From JAKOQB01 sp036824465 (GTDB lineage Bacteria; Pseudomonadota; Gammaproteobacteria; Burkholderiales; Burkholderiaceae_F), in NCBI GenBank assembly GCA_036824465.1, contig DAITAC010000128.1, positions 1 to 10,354 on the forward strand: a DNA stretch of 10,354 nt, read 5' to 3'. The notes beneath the pieces are model-generated. The model saw only the letters and a list, made by a program, of their open reading frames with translations. It made no database searches and had not been told where the DNA came from. Every line of letters begins with the position of its first letter. Positions within the stretch are counted from its first letter, which is position 1. A program made the translations under genes and the position numbers. Positions 1 through 6,125 of the stretch are shown here, piece by piece.

Positions 1-222
1 GAGTTGCAGGTCAATTGCGGCGCGCAGCGCGCACAGGCAGTCATCGAAGACAGCGTAGATTCCGCCGCCGGTCGACTTCACGACATTTCCGCCGCTGTCC
101 TCGACTGCTTTCCGCGAAAGATTGTCGAGACTGGCCAATGCCATGGGCATGCGTTCGTGCTCGCGCTCCCATAGCCGAGTGCTGTCCTCGATCTCTGTGA
201 ATAGGCTGGTGAGGAGGCGCAT
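1..222 (-). CDS. Partial class III adenylate/guanylate cyclase domain with altered metal sites (N-terminal 74 residues, runs off left edge)
   Basis: The minus strand is open from ATG 222 to base 1 and translates to 74 residues that align by eye with the start of the class III nucleotidyl cyclase catalytic domain (family consensus LFTDIEGSTRLWE ... HGG-V-KTTGDG--AVF ... AL-AA--LQ). Here the blocks read LFTEIEDSTRLWE (residues 7-19), GGNVVKSTGGGIYAVF (44-59) and ALRAAIDLQ (65-73). In active enzymes two aspartates (FTD and GDG) bind the catalytic metals; here they are Glu10 and Gly53, so cyclase activity is doubtful. The start is uncertain: the frame is also open upstream (TTG 240, GTG 324) and no good ribosome site precedes ATG 222, but the domain begins only two residues after this ATG. 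It lies 73 bases after the enolase stop on the same strand. It could be a pseudoenzyme, a decaying gene, or a sensor subunit; the C-terminal part is not visible. Confidence 0.72.
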   Translation of the reverse strand, partial: MRLLTSLFTEIEDSTRLWEREHERMPMALASLDNLSRKAVEDSGGNVVKSTGGGIYAVFDDCLCALRAAIDLQL

Positions 223-295
223 GCGCTCGTTTGAGTTCAATCGGCGCTCGCCGCGGAGGTACGCGAGCCAGTTCGCCGACGATGAATGAAGGTGA

Positions 296-1588
296 TCACC
301 GCGAACTCCATGGAAAATCTGCACGCGGCGCAAGTCGACCGCCATTCTGCCCAAGCGCGTCGGCAACGCGCAAACCCTCGTTCCACTTGGCCATGCGCTC
401 GGAGCGCGCGAACGAACCGACCTTGATCTGCTTGACGCCCCAGCCCACCGCCAGATGCACGATCGTCACGTCCTCGGTCTCACCTGATCGAGCGGAGATG
501 ATCGATTCCCAACCCGCCGCGCGCGCGGCGTCAAGCGCTGCTCGGGTTTCCGTAAGCGTGCCGGCCTGATTGGGTTTGATCAGCGCCGTGTTGCACGCCG
601 CGATGCGAGCCGCGGCTTCGATGCGTGATGCCGTCGTGCAGATGAAATCGTCGGCGACGACCTCAACGTTGGGCCCGGCGCCTGCGGTGAACTTCGTCAG
701 TCCGGCCGGATCATCCTCGGCCAGCGGATCTTCGATCGCAACGATGGGGTAGCGCTTCAGCCAGCCCAGCAGCATCTCGATGAGTCCGTCCGAATCGATG
801 TCGCGGCCCTCGCGCGCGAGGCGGTAGCGCCCGTTGCGACCGAAATCGGTGGCGGCGATGTCGAGGGAGATCGCGAGATCGACACCGGGACGAAAGCCGG
901 CCGCCTCGATCGAGCGCATCAGGAAGTCGAGCGCCTGCTCGTTGGAGTCGAACGCGGGCCAGTAGCCGCCCTCATCGGCGACGCCTTGCAGGAGTCCGGC
1001 CTCGCCCATGATTCGGCCCGCGGCGCGATAGACCTCGGCAGTCCAGTCCAGCGACTGCGCGTAATCGTCGGCGCCGATGGCGATGACCATGAAGTCCTGC
1101 ACATCAACGCGTCGCCCCGCATGCGCGCCGCCGCCAAAGATCTGGATTTCCGGCAGTGGCAGGATGAAATCCGTTCGTCCATCAGCGAGGTGCCGCCACA
1201 GCGGCAACCGTTTGGCGTGCGCGGCCGCATGGGCGACAGCCATTGACGTGGCGACGATCGCGTTGCCGCCGAGGCGCGCCTTGTTCGGTGTGCCGTCGGC
1301 GGCGATCAGCGTCGCATCGATACTCGCTTGGTCGGCAGCGTCTTGTCCGCGCAGGAAACCAGCGATCTCGCCGTTGACCGATGCCAGCGCGCCGCGCACG
1401 TCGAAGCCGCCAAAGGCGTTGCCGCCGTCGCGGCGATCAACCGCTTCGGCGCTGCCGGTGGACGCGCCGGCCGGGGCGATCGCGCGACCGATGCTGCCGT
1501 CTTCAAGACCAATCTCGACTTCCACCGTCGGCCGCCCGCGCGAGTCCCACACGCGGCGGCCGTGGACAGATGCGATGCGTGAATTCAT
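296..1588 (-). CDS. Divergent enolase (phosphopyruvate hydratase) paralogue
   Basis: 430 residues, the normal length for enolase. True enolase dehydrates 2-phosphoglycerate to phosphoenolpyruvate in the cytoplasm. Family blocks are clear: DSRGRPTVEVE (15-25), the mobile loop GASTG (41-45), GGNAI (107-111), GGAHA (153-157), DEGG (205-208), metal ligands Asp243, Glu286 (IEDPLAEDD) and Asp313, catalytic Lys338 (LIKPNQAGTLTET), SGETED (368-373) and Lys389 (IKVGS). Several normally invariant active-site positions differ: QEF is QDF (Asp165 for the general-acid/base Glu), SHRSGETED is SARSGETED (Ala366 for His), and the NxxNGG strand is QIFGGG. This looks like a paralogue working on another substrate rather than the glycolytic enzyme. 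I chose ATG 1588 because it overlaps the kinase stop as ATGA and has AAGGA 8 bases upstream; an ATG 21 bases earlier is in frame. Enolase superfamily membership is certain; substrate is unknown. Confidence 0.9.
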   Translation of the reverse strand: MNSRIASVHGRRVWDSRGRPTVEVEIGLEDGSIGRAIAPAGASTGSAEAVDRRDGGNAFGGFDVRGALASVNGEIAGFLRGQDAADQASIDATLIAADGTPNKARLGGNAIVATSMAVAHAAAHAKRLPLWRHLADGRTDFILPLPEIQIFGGGAHAGRRVDVQDFMVIAIGADDYAQSLDWTAEVYRAAGRIMGEAGLLQGVADEGGYWPAFDSNEQALDFLMRSIEAAGFRPGVDLAISLDIAATDFGRNGRYRLAREGRDIDSDGLIEMLLGWLKRYPIVAIEDPLAEDDPAGLTKFTAGAGPNVEVVADDFICTTASRIEAAARIAACNTALIKPNQAGTLTETRAALDAARAAGWESIISARSGETEDVTIVHLAVGWGVKQIKVGSFARSERMAKWNEGLRVADALGQNGGRLAPRADFPWSSR

Positions 1589-2088
1589 GCGGCGAGTTCC
1601 TTCTGCCATGCGGTGAGCACGTCGTTCAGTCGGGCTGGCGCTGATTGCAGCAGCGATCGCGCACAGCGGCGCACCTTGTTTCGATCTTCCTCCGCGGTCA
1701 GATATTCCACCGGTGACTTGCCGTCGACGCGCGCGAGAAACAGGCCCGGCAGCAGCGTTGCAGCGCGCTGTTCAGTGATGTCGGGTGCTTCCCAGTCAAC
1801 ACCCGTGAGGTAGGCCTGGGTCATCGCGGTGAAGCAGGAAAGGAACGCATCGCGCGCGTGCGGGGTCCACAGGCACTTCAGCAGCAGGTGGTTCAGACAG
1901 AACGCGAGATCGAACGCCGGGTCGCCGATGCAGGCGCATTCGGCATCCAGAAACACCGGTCCCTTCGGCCCGAGCAGAATGTTCTTGGGGCTGACGTCAC
2001 CATGGACCATCGCGATGCGCGTTGCGCCGGTGCGGCTGCTCAACCCGTAAAGAATGTCAGCGAGATCCGGGTGACGCTGCGCGGTGGC
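1585..2088 (-). CDS. Phosphotransferase of the APH/choline-kinase fold (C-terminal 167 residues; 5' part in gap)
   Basis: The visible 167 residues carry the catalytic core of aminoglycoside-phosphotransferase-like small-molecule kinases: the Brenner motif HGDVSPKNIL (29-38, catalytic Asp31 and metal-binding Asn36) followed by the DAE--IGDPAFDLA block (48-62, Mg-binding Asp48). An APH-fold protein usually has some 150-200 residues before HGD; only 28 are present, so the ATP-binding N-lobe is missing at the gap (2089-2188). The start is unseen. Just beyond the gap the minus-strand frame opening at TTG 2237, with GAGG upstream and a stop shortly before it, gives a plausible kinase N-terminus (begins MTVDSTTSARPDTAIV) but lies in a different frame at nominal gap length. 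The stop overlaps the enolase start (ATGA), implying translational coupling. The family phosphorylates hydroxyls of sugars, alcohols and antibiotics; context suggests it makes the substrate of the enolase paralogue rather than conferring resistance (inference). Confidence 0.85.
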   Translation of the reverse strand, partial: ATAQRHPDLADILYGLSSRTGATRIAMVHGDVSPKNILLGPKGPVFLDAECACIGDPAFDLAFCLNHLLLKCLWTPHARDAFLSCFTAMTQAYLTGVDWEAPDITEQRAATLLPGLFLARVDGKSPVEYLTAEEDRNKVRRCARSLLQSAPARLNDVLTAWQKELAA

Positions 2089-2188
2089 NNNNNNNNNNNN
2101 NNNNNNNNNNNNNNNNNNNNNNNNNNNNNNNNNNNNNNNNNNNNNNNNNNNNNNNNNNNNNNNNNNNNNNNNNNNNNNNNNNNNNNNN
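2089..2188. other. Assembly gap (100 N) inside the kinase gene
   Basis: Exactly 100 N, a standard scaffold placeholder. The kinase lacks roughly 120-170 residues of its N-lobe, so the true gap is likely several hundred bases. Any reading frame that crosses it is not reliable. Confidence 0.97.
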
Positions 2189-2363
2189 CGACAATCGCGG
2201 TGTCGGGTCGAGCGGAAGTGGTTGAATCGACGGTCAAGCTGGCCTCGCGACGGATACTGCATTCCTTGGTGGGCTGATCCTAAACGTTGTGGAGACAGCC
2301 GCCGCACGGCCATCCAATGCCCCGGTCAGCGCGGTTCGACCGCAATGCCGGAGGCCGGAGGGA

Positions 2364-2391
2364 TTGACATTGGACGATATTTCGATAAAAA
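2364..2391 (+). promoter_or_regulatory. Candidate sigma-70 promoter for arsM
   Basis: A perfect -35 hexamer TTGACA (2364-2369) is followed after 16 bases by an A-rich TAAAAA (2386-2391) in an AT-rich patch that contrasts with the GC-rich surroundings. It lies about 80 bases upstream of the arsM start codon. The direct repeat CGAT-N4-CGAT (2375-2386) sits between the hexamers. I see no obvious ArsR operator and no arsR gene nearby. The -10 matches consensus at only 4 of 6 positions. Confidence 0.4.
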
Positions 2392-2471
2392 TGGAAACGT
2401 CGAAGCGCGACATGAATGCGCCAGCAGCGCAGATGAGATGGTCCGCGGTAACTGAGGAACAGGAGTTGACG

Positions 2472-3377
2472 ATGAGCTCTCAAGAAAACGTGAAGGACGT
2501 CGTGCGCGAAAAATACGGTCAGGCGGCCTTGCGCGTCAGCCAGGGCGGCGCAGGCGGCTGCTGCGGGACCACGGCGCGCAACAGCTGCGGCTGCGATCCG
2601 ATCACGTCCAACCTGTACGACGATGCGCAATCCGGGGAAGTGCCTGCCAACGCGATAGCCGCATCACTGGGATGCGGCAACCCGACCGCACTGGCCGAAC
2701 TGAAGCCGGGTGAAACCGTGCTCGATCTCGGGTCCGGCGGTGGAATCGATGTGCTTCTGTCAGCGCGCCGCGTCGGCCCGACCGGAAAGGCCTTCGGTCT
2801 GGACATGACCGACGAGATGCTCGCGTTGGCCGAAGAGAACAAGCGCAAGAGCGGGCTCGCCAACGTGCATTTCCTCAAGGGCGAGATCGAGAACATTCCG
2901 CTGCCGGACAACTCGATCGACGTGATCATTTCCAACTGCGTGATCAACCTGTCGGGCGACAAGGACCGCGTGCTGAGGGAAGCGTTCCGCGTGCTGAAGC
3001 CGGGCGGCCGCTTCGCGGTCTCCGATGTGGTTGTGCGCGGCGATGTGCCGCCGGAGATTCAGAAGAACATGGAGCTCTGGGTCGGATGCGTGGCCGGCGC
3101 CCTTTCCGATCGCGAGTACGTGGCAAAACTCACGGCCGCGGGATTCGAAAACGCCGAGATCGAGGTCACGCGTGTGTACCGTTTCGAGGATGCGCGCGAC
3201 TTTCTGGCGGGGCAGGGCGCCGACGTCGAAGCGCTCGCGCGGCAGGTCGACGGCAAGTTCATCAGTGCCTTCGTCCGCGCGGTGAAGCCGGCCGGCGTGG
3301 ATCAGCAGCTCGCCGCAGCCACACGGGGCGACGCGTCGGCCTGCTGTGCCCCGTCGTGCTGTGGCGGACGATCGTGA
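2472..3377 (+). CDS. arsM: Arsenite S-adenosylmethionine methyltransferase (ArsM)
   Basis: 301 residues, the usual ArsM size. The enzyme transfers methyl groups from SAM to As(III), giving methylated and volatile arsenicals, in the cytoplasm. Visible features are the SAM-binding motif LDLGSGGGID (84-93), the ArsM signature SNCVINL (154-160, Cys156) and VGCVAGALS (204-212, Cys206), the As(III)-binding cysteine pair of the family, plus Cys68 in SLGCGNP and a Cys-rich N-terminal segment (Cys30, 31, 39, 41). The C-terminus adds another cluster, ACCAPSCCGG (290-299), common in bacterial ArsM and probably metalloid-binding. I start at ATG 2472, 6 bases after AGGAG (2461-2465); the frame is open further upstream but that part shows no family similarity. 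It stands alone here, with no arsR, arsC or efflux pump, and is convergent with the cytochrome gene across gap 2. Regulation is probably through the TTGACA promoter upstream. Confidence 0.95.
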   Translation: MSSQENVKDVVREKYGQAALRVSQGGAGGCCGTTARNSCGCDPITSNLYDDAQSGEVPANAIAASLGCGNPTALAELKPGETVLDLGSGGGIDVLLSARRVGPTGKAFGLDMTDEMLALAEENKRKSGLANVHFLKGEIENIPLPDNSIDVIISNCVINLSGDKDRVLREAFRVLKPGGRFAVSDVVVRGDVPPEIQKNMELWVGCVAGALSDREYVAKLTAAGFENAEIEVTRVYRFEDARDFLAGQGADVEALARQVDGKFISAFVRAVKPAGVDQQLAAATRGDASACCAPSCCGGRS

Positions 3378-3390
3378 GGCCCATCGCTTG

Positions 3391-3413
3391 TGATGCATGC
3401 CATCAGTTTCTTT
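3391..3413 (+). terminator. Weak possible terminator after arsM
   Basis: Fourteen bases after the arsM stop, TGATG-CATGC-CATCA (3391-3405) can form a short 5-bp hairpin followed by a T-rich run GTTTCTTT (3406-3413). The stem is short and AT-containing, so this is only a candidate. Confidence 0.2.
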
Positions 3414-3446
3414 AAGACTGGCGGCACATCGATCACGCGCGGTGTT

Positions 3447-3546
3447 NNNNNNNNNNNNNNNNNNNNNNNNNNNNNNNNNNNNNNNNNNNNNNNNNNNNNN
3501 NNNNNNNNNNNNNNNNNNNNNNNNNNNNNNNNNNNNNNNNNNNNNN
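3447..3546. other. Assembly gap (100 N) inside the cytochrome gene
   Basis: Exactly 100 N. The OmcA/MtrC-type gene to its right is cut after the first heme motif, and only 69 bases separate the gap from the arsM stop. Either more than 1 kb is missing or the cytochrome is truncated. Frames reading from the cytochrome through the gap into antisense arsM are artefacts of the placeholder length. Confidence 0.97.
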
Positions 3547-4276
3547 CCACCGTGTCCCCGTGCTGGTTGCCGTCATGACATCCCTTGCATTTGCTGATGT
3601 CCACGATCTGCCGACGTTGGTTCGTGACCATCGCGGCGTTCGAAGTCGTGAAGACAAAGTCCGCGGTCGCACTTTTGACCGGGATGTTCGCGAACGGAGC
3701 AACCGTTGTCGGGCAACCGGGCAGGGTTGGGCCGTTGCAGACCGGCCGACCTTCGATAGCGACGCGTCCTGTGGTCGCGCCTGGAACCGGCGTGACGACC
3801 CTTGAAACCCAGTACCGGTTGACGAGCGAAGAGACACCTGGACACTCGCTCGCGCTGGCGCAAAGGGTTGCGCCTGCCGCCTGCAGGCCACGCACTTGCA
3901 CCGGGATCGCTGCGCCAGTTCCGAGCGCCGTGGTGGAAATCGGCGCGAGAGTCGCGTTCGCGCTGCCGGTATTGGTGAAGTCAGTCTTCGGATTCCAGCC
4001 GAAGTCCGCCGTCAGGTTCGCGCCGGTGCTCTGAAAAGGAAGCGCGCTCTTGATGTCCCACACATCCATCCCGACTGGATTGGTCACCGAGAAGATCGCC
4101 TTCACAGCCCAGGATCCTGGACCGGCGGAAGCGACAGTGACGTTCTCGATGTTGTACTGGAAGTATTTCGTCTGTTCCCAGGCGAGTGCCTGGCCGTATG
4201 CGGCGGGGATGCACGCCGCCAGGGTCCCCGCCAGAACCAGTCGTGACAATTTACGTAGTGCCGCCATCGTCGTCAT
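3547..4276 (-). CDS. OmcA/MtrC-family multiheme c-type cytochrome (N-terminal 243 residues; 3' part in gap)
   Basis: Members are extracytoplasmic, often outer-membrane, decaheme cytochromes that pass electrons to extracellular acceptors such as metal oxides. The visible part has a secretion signal (1 to about 29) with a lipobox-like LAAC (19-22), followed by beta-rich sequence with four spaced cysteines (139, 145, 180, 188), then RRQIVDISKCKGCHDGNQHG, matching the family pattern of a CXXCH heme site (230-234) followed by HG. The remaining hemes would lie in the gap. Full-length members are roughly 600-800 residues, so more than half is unseen. The start ATG 4276 has AAGGAG 7 bases upstream. 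The signal could be lipoprotein type (Cys22) or ordinary Sec type with cleavage near AYG-QA. It is convergent with arsM. Only one heme site can actually be seen, so the decaheme assignment rests on the sequence pattern around it. Confidence 0.8.
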
Positions 4277-4689
4277 GAAGTCTCCTTTTGGTAAGCCGGA
4301 ATGCTCGAAAACCGCGGTTGTCGCGCACGTCGCCAATCCGCAGCGCCGCGCGCTGAACGCAGCCAGGAACAGGCTTCGTACTCGTAGCGTTTAGAGGGCT
4401 GAGGAAGTTGCAGGTACATGTATGACACCGATCTGTCGCTGCCATCATCACTCGCGTGTCGTCGTCTGGTTCAATTGGTTAGCCGGAGTAGGCGGCATCC
4501 GGATGGCGTAGCGCGCCGCGGCTGCAACGTGATCGTTGTGGGCGCCGAAAGGAATTAGAACTACCAAATCATTTGCTTGACGCGCGATCGCAAGGTGTCC
4601 CCACTTGTGTAATGTTCTCGCCTGACGCCTGCCGGAAATGCGGTAGTGAGGTCAGTCATCTACGACACAGCACCGTCCTGCGAGACCAA
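4277..4689. other. 413-base non-coding region between cytochrome and NTF2-like gene
   Basis: This lies between two divergent genes and must hold both promoters. I see the cytochrome ribosome site (AAGGAG on the minus strand next to 4277) and a TTGACG at 4577-4582 without a convincing -10 at proper spacing. A TTG-initiated extension of the downstream gene (from 4573) shows no family similarity. No RNA gene, repeat or mobile-element remnant is evident. Confidence 0.5.
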
Positions 4690-5127
4690 ATGCCCAACAC
4701 AACTCACGTTGCTGTCGCTGCGTCTCTTGGCAAATGGCACCAGATGCTGGCGACGAGTGACCTCGCTGCCTTGACGACTCTTCTGCATCCCGACGCAGTG
4801 TTCCGTTCCCCGATGGCCTTCAAGCCGTACCACGGCGCGGATGCGGTGGCACTGATCCTTCGCACCGTCTGGGGCGTGTTCAGTGGTTTTGCCTACGAGC
4901 GTGAATTCACGACTGACGATGGACTGAGTGTTGCACTCGAGTTCCGCGCTTGTGTCGGAGACAGGCAACTCAAGGGCATCGACCTGATCCGCTTTGACCA
5001 GGACGGCAGGATCGTCGAGTTCGAGGTGATGATTCGCCCGTTCAGCGGCCTGCAGGCGCTGGGCGAGGAGATGGGAAAGCGCCTCGCGGCATACCGGCCA
5101 GCGCAGAAGGGTGCGGAGAAGGACTGA
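4690..5127 (+). CDS. NTF2-like / SnoaL-like small protein
   Basis: 145 residues with the layout of the NTF2-like alpha-beta cone fold: N-terminal helix (about 8-32), LLHPDAVFRSPM (31-42) with the typical D-A-x-F turn and pocket entrance, PYHGADAV helix (47-60), then strands FAYEREFTTDDGLSVALEFRACVGD (67-91), KGIDLIRFDQDGRIVEFEVMIRP (95-117) and a C-terminal helix (119-135). The family includes isomerases, hydratases and polyketide cyclases as well as non-enzymatic ligand binders, so no reaction can be assigned. I chose ATG 4690 because the fold begins soon after it; the ribosome site is weak. The 39 in-frame codons upstream look non-coding. It precedes the EamA transporter by 67 bases on the same strand and may be co-transcribed with it. 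Confidence 0.8.
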   Translation: MPNTTHVAVAASLGKWHQMLATSDLAALTTLLHPDAVFRSPMAFKPYHGADAVALILRTVWGVFSGFAYEREFTTDDGLSVALEFRACVGDRQLKGIDLIRFDQDGRIVEFEVMIRPFSGLQALGEEMGKRLAAYRPAQKGAEKD

Positions 5128-5194
5128 GCGGCGTTGTCTGCGCGACGCGCTTATCATCGCCGGCCGTGACGACGCAGTTCCTCGCGCTCCCGCA

Positions 5195-6100
5195 ATGACT
5201 GCGGGGCAATCCGCGCACCCGTTGCGCGGCATCCTGATGATCATGACGGCGGTGGCGATGTTCACCGTCATGGATTCGATCGCCAAGTACCTGTCACGCT
5301 TCTACCCGGTGCCGGGCATCGTCTGGGCGCGCTATGCGTTTCACCTGCTGTTCGTCGTGCTGATCCTCGGTCCGCGTCTGAAGGGGCGACTCGTGCGCAC
5401 CGATCGGCTCGGCTGGCAGGTGCTGCGCGGATTGGTGCTCGCGGCGTCGAGCTTGTTCTTCTTCTCGGCGCTGAAGTTCATGCCGATGGCGGAAGCCTCG
5501 TCGATCACGTTTCTCGCGCCGATCCTCGTGACACTCGGCGCAGCAATCGTGCTCAAGGAGAAGGTGGAGCCCGCGCGCTGGATGGCGGTGTGCGCAGGCT
5601 TNNNNNNNNNNNNNNNNNNNNNNNNNNNNNNNNNNNNNNNNNNNNNNNNNNNNNNNNNNNNNNNNNNNNNNNNNNNNNNNNNNNNNNNNNNNNNNNNNNN
5701 NCGCAAGCTGGCAGGGCTGGAGAATCCCTACACCACGCTCTTCTACTCCGGGCTGGTGGGCACGGTCGTGCTGGCGGTGGTGCTGCCGTTTGCGTGGGTG
5801 GCGCCGACGAATCCGGCGCATGCAGCCTTGCTCGTGCTGATGGGTTTGATTGGAGGCGGCAGCCATCTGGTGCTGATCAAGGCATACGAGCACGCGCCGG
5901 CATCGCGGCTCGCACCGTTTTCCTACACACAGTTCGTGTGGGTGATCATCATCGGCTACGTGGTATTCGGGGACTTCCCGGATCGCTGGTCATTGATCGG
6001 CATCGCGGTGATCGTCGCGAGCGCGATCTATATCGCCACGCATCAGCGCCTGGTTGAGCGGCAGCGCAGGCTTCTGCCGCAGAAAACGCCCACCGAATAG
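5195..6100 (+). CDS. EamA/DMT-family 10-TM metabolite transporter (interrupted by gap)
   Basis: An inner-membrane permease of the drug/metabolite transporter superfamily with two EamA repeats. Before the gap (135 residues) are hydrophobic helices near 12-27, 43-59, 76-93 and 104-120, with the family features RGILMIMTAVAMFTVMD, IVWARYAFH, SALKFMPMAEASSITFLAPI and LKEKVEPARWMAV. After the gap (132 residues) the second repeat follows: RKLAG-ENP-TTLFY, helices, GGGSHLVLIKAYEHAPASRLAPFSYTQ, WVIIIGYVVFGDFPDRWSLIG and a final helix. The frame is kept at the nominal 100-base gap, and the missing stretch matches the roughly 34-36 residues expected between these blocks, so total length is about 301, normal for the family. 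ATG 5195 is chosen at the domain start; no strong ribosome site precedes it. Substrate cannot be told from sequence; relatives export amino acids, purines and other metabolites. It converges with the protease gene (25 bases apart). Confidence 0.9.
   Translation: MTAGQSAHPLRGILMIMTAVAMFTVMDSIAKYLSRFYPVPGIVWARYAFHLLFVVLILGPRLKGRLVRTDRLGWQVLRGLVLAASSLFFFSALKFMPMAEASSITFLAPILVTLGAAIVLKEKVEPARWMAVCAGXXXXXXXXXXXXXXXXXXXXXXXXXXXXXXXXXXRKLAGLENPYTTLFYSGLVGTVVLAVVLPFAWVAPTNPAHAALLVLMGLIGGGSHLVLIKAYEHAPASRLAPFSYTQFVWVIIIGYVVFGDFPDRWSLIGIAVIVASAIYIATHQRLVERQRRLLPQKTPTE
5602..5701. other. Assembly gap (100 N) inside the EamA transporter gene
   Basis: Exactly 100 N. Unlike the other two gaps, frame and missing protein length are both compatible with a true size close to 100 bases, covering the end of the first EamA repeat and the start of the second. 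Confidence 0.95.
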
Positions 6101-6125
6101 CGGCGAGCGGCGCCTGCCGCAGGCC

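Noticed and set aside
15..200. Plus-strand arginine-rich open frame
   Set aside because: Antisense shadow of the class III cyclase fragment, with composition typical of a GC-rich shadow frame.
2189..2313. Minus-strand frame (begins MAVRRLSPQRL) as the N-terminus of the kinase
   Set aside because: It joins the kinase only if the gap is truly 100 bases, which would leave about 90 residues before HGD, far too few for the N-lobe, and it does not resemble one.
2289..2471. 61-codon N-terminal extension of arsM
   Set aside because: No ArsM-like sequence, contains the TTGACA promoter candidate, and ATG 2472 has a strong ribosome site.
3302..3446. C-terminus of the cytochrome reading through the gap into antisense arsM
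   Set aside because: Depends on the placeholder gap length; the segment has no CXXCH and overlaps the well-supported arsM coding region.
4573..4689. 39-codon TTG-initiated extension of the NTF2-like protein
   Set aside because: No similarity to the fold and low-quality start; region looks non-coding.
6112..6124. GCCTG-CCG-CAGGC hairpin between convergent transporter and protease genes as bidirectional terminator
   Set aside because: Only a 5-bp stem with a 3-base loop and no T-tract on either side; not strong enough to call.
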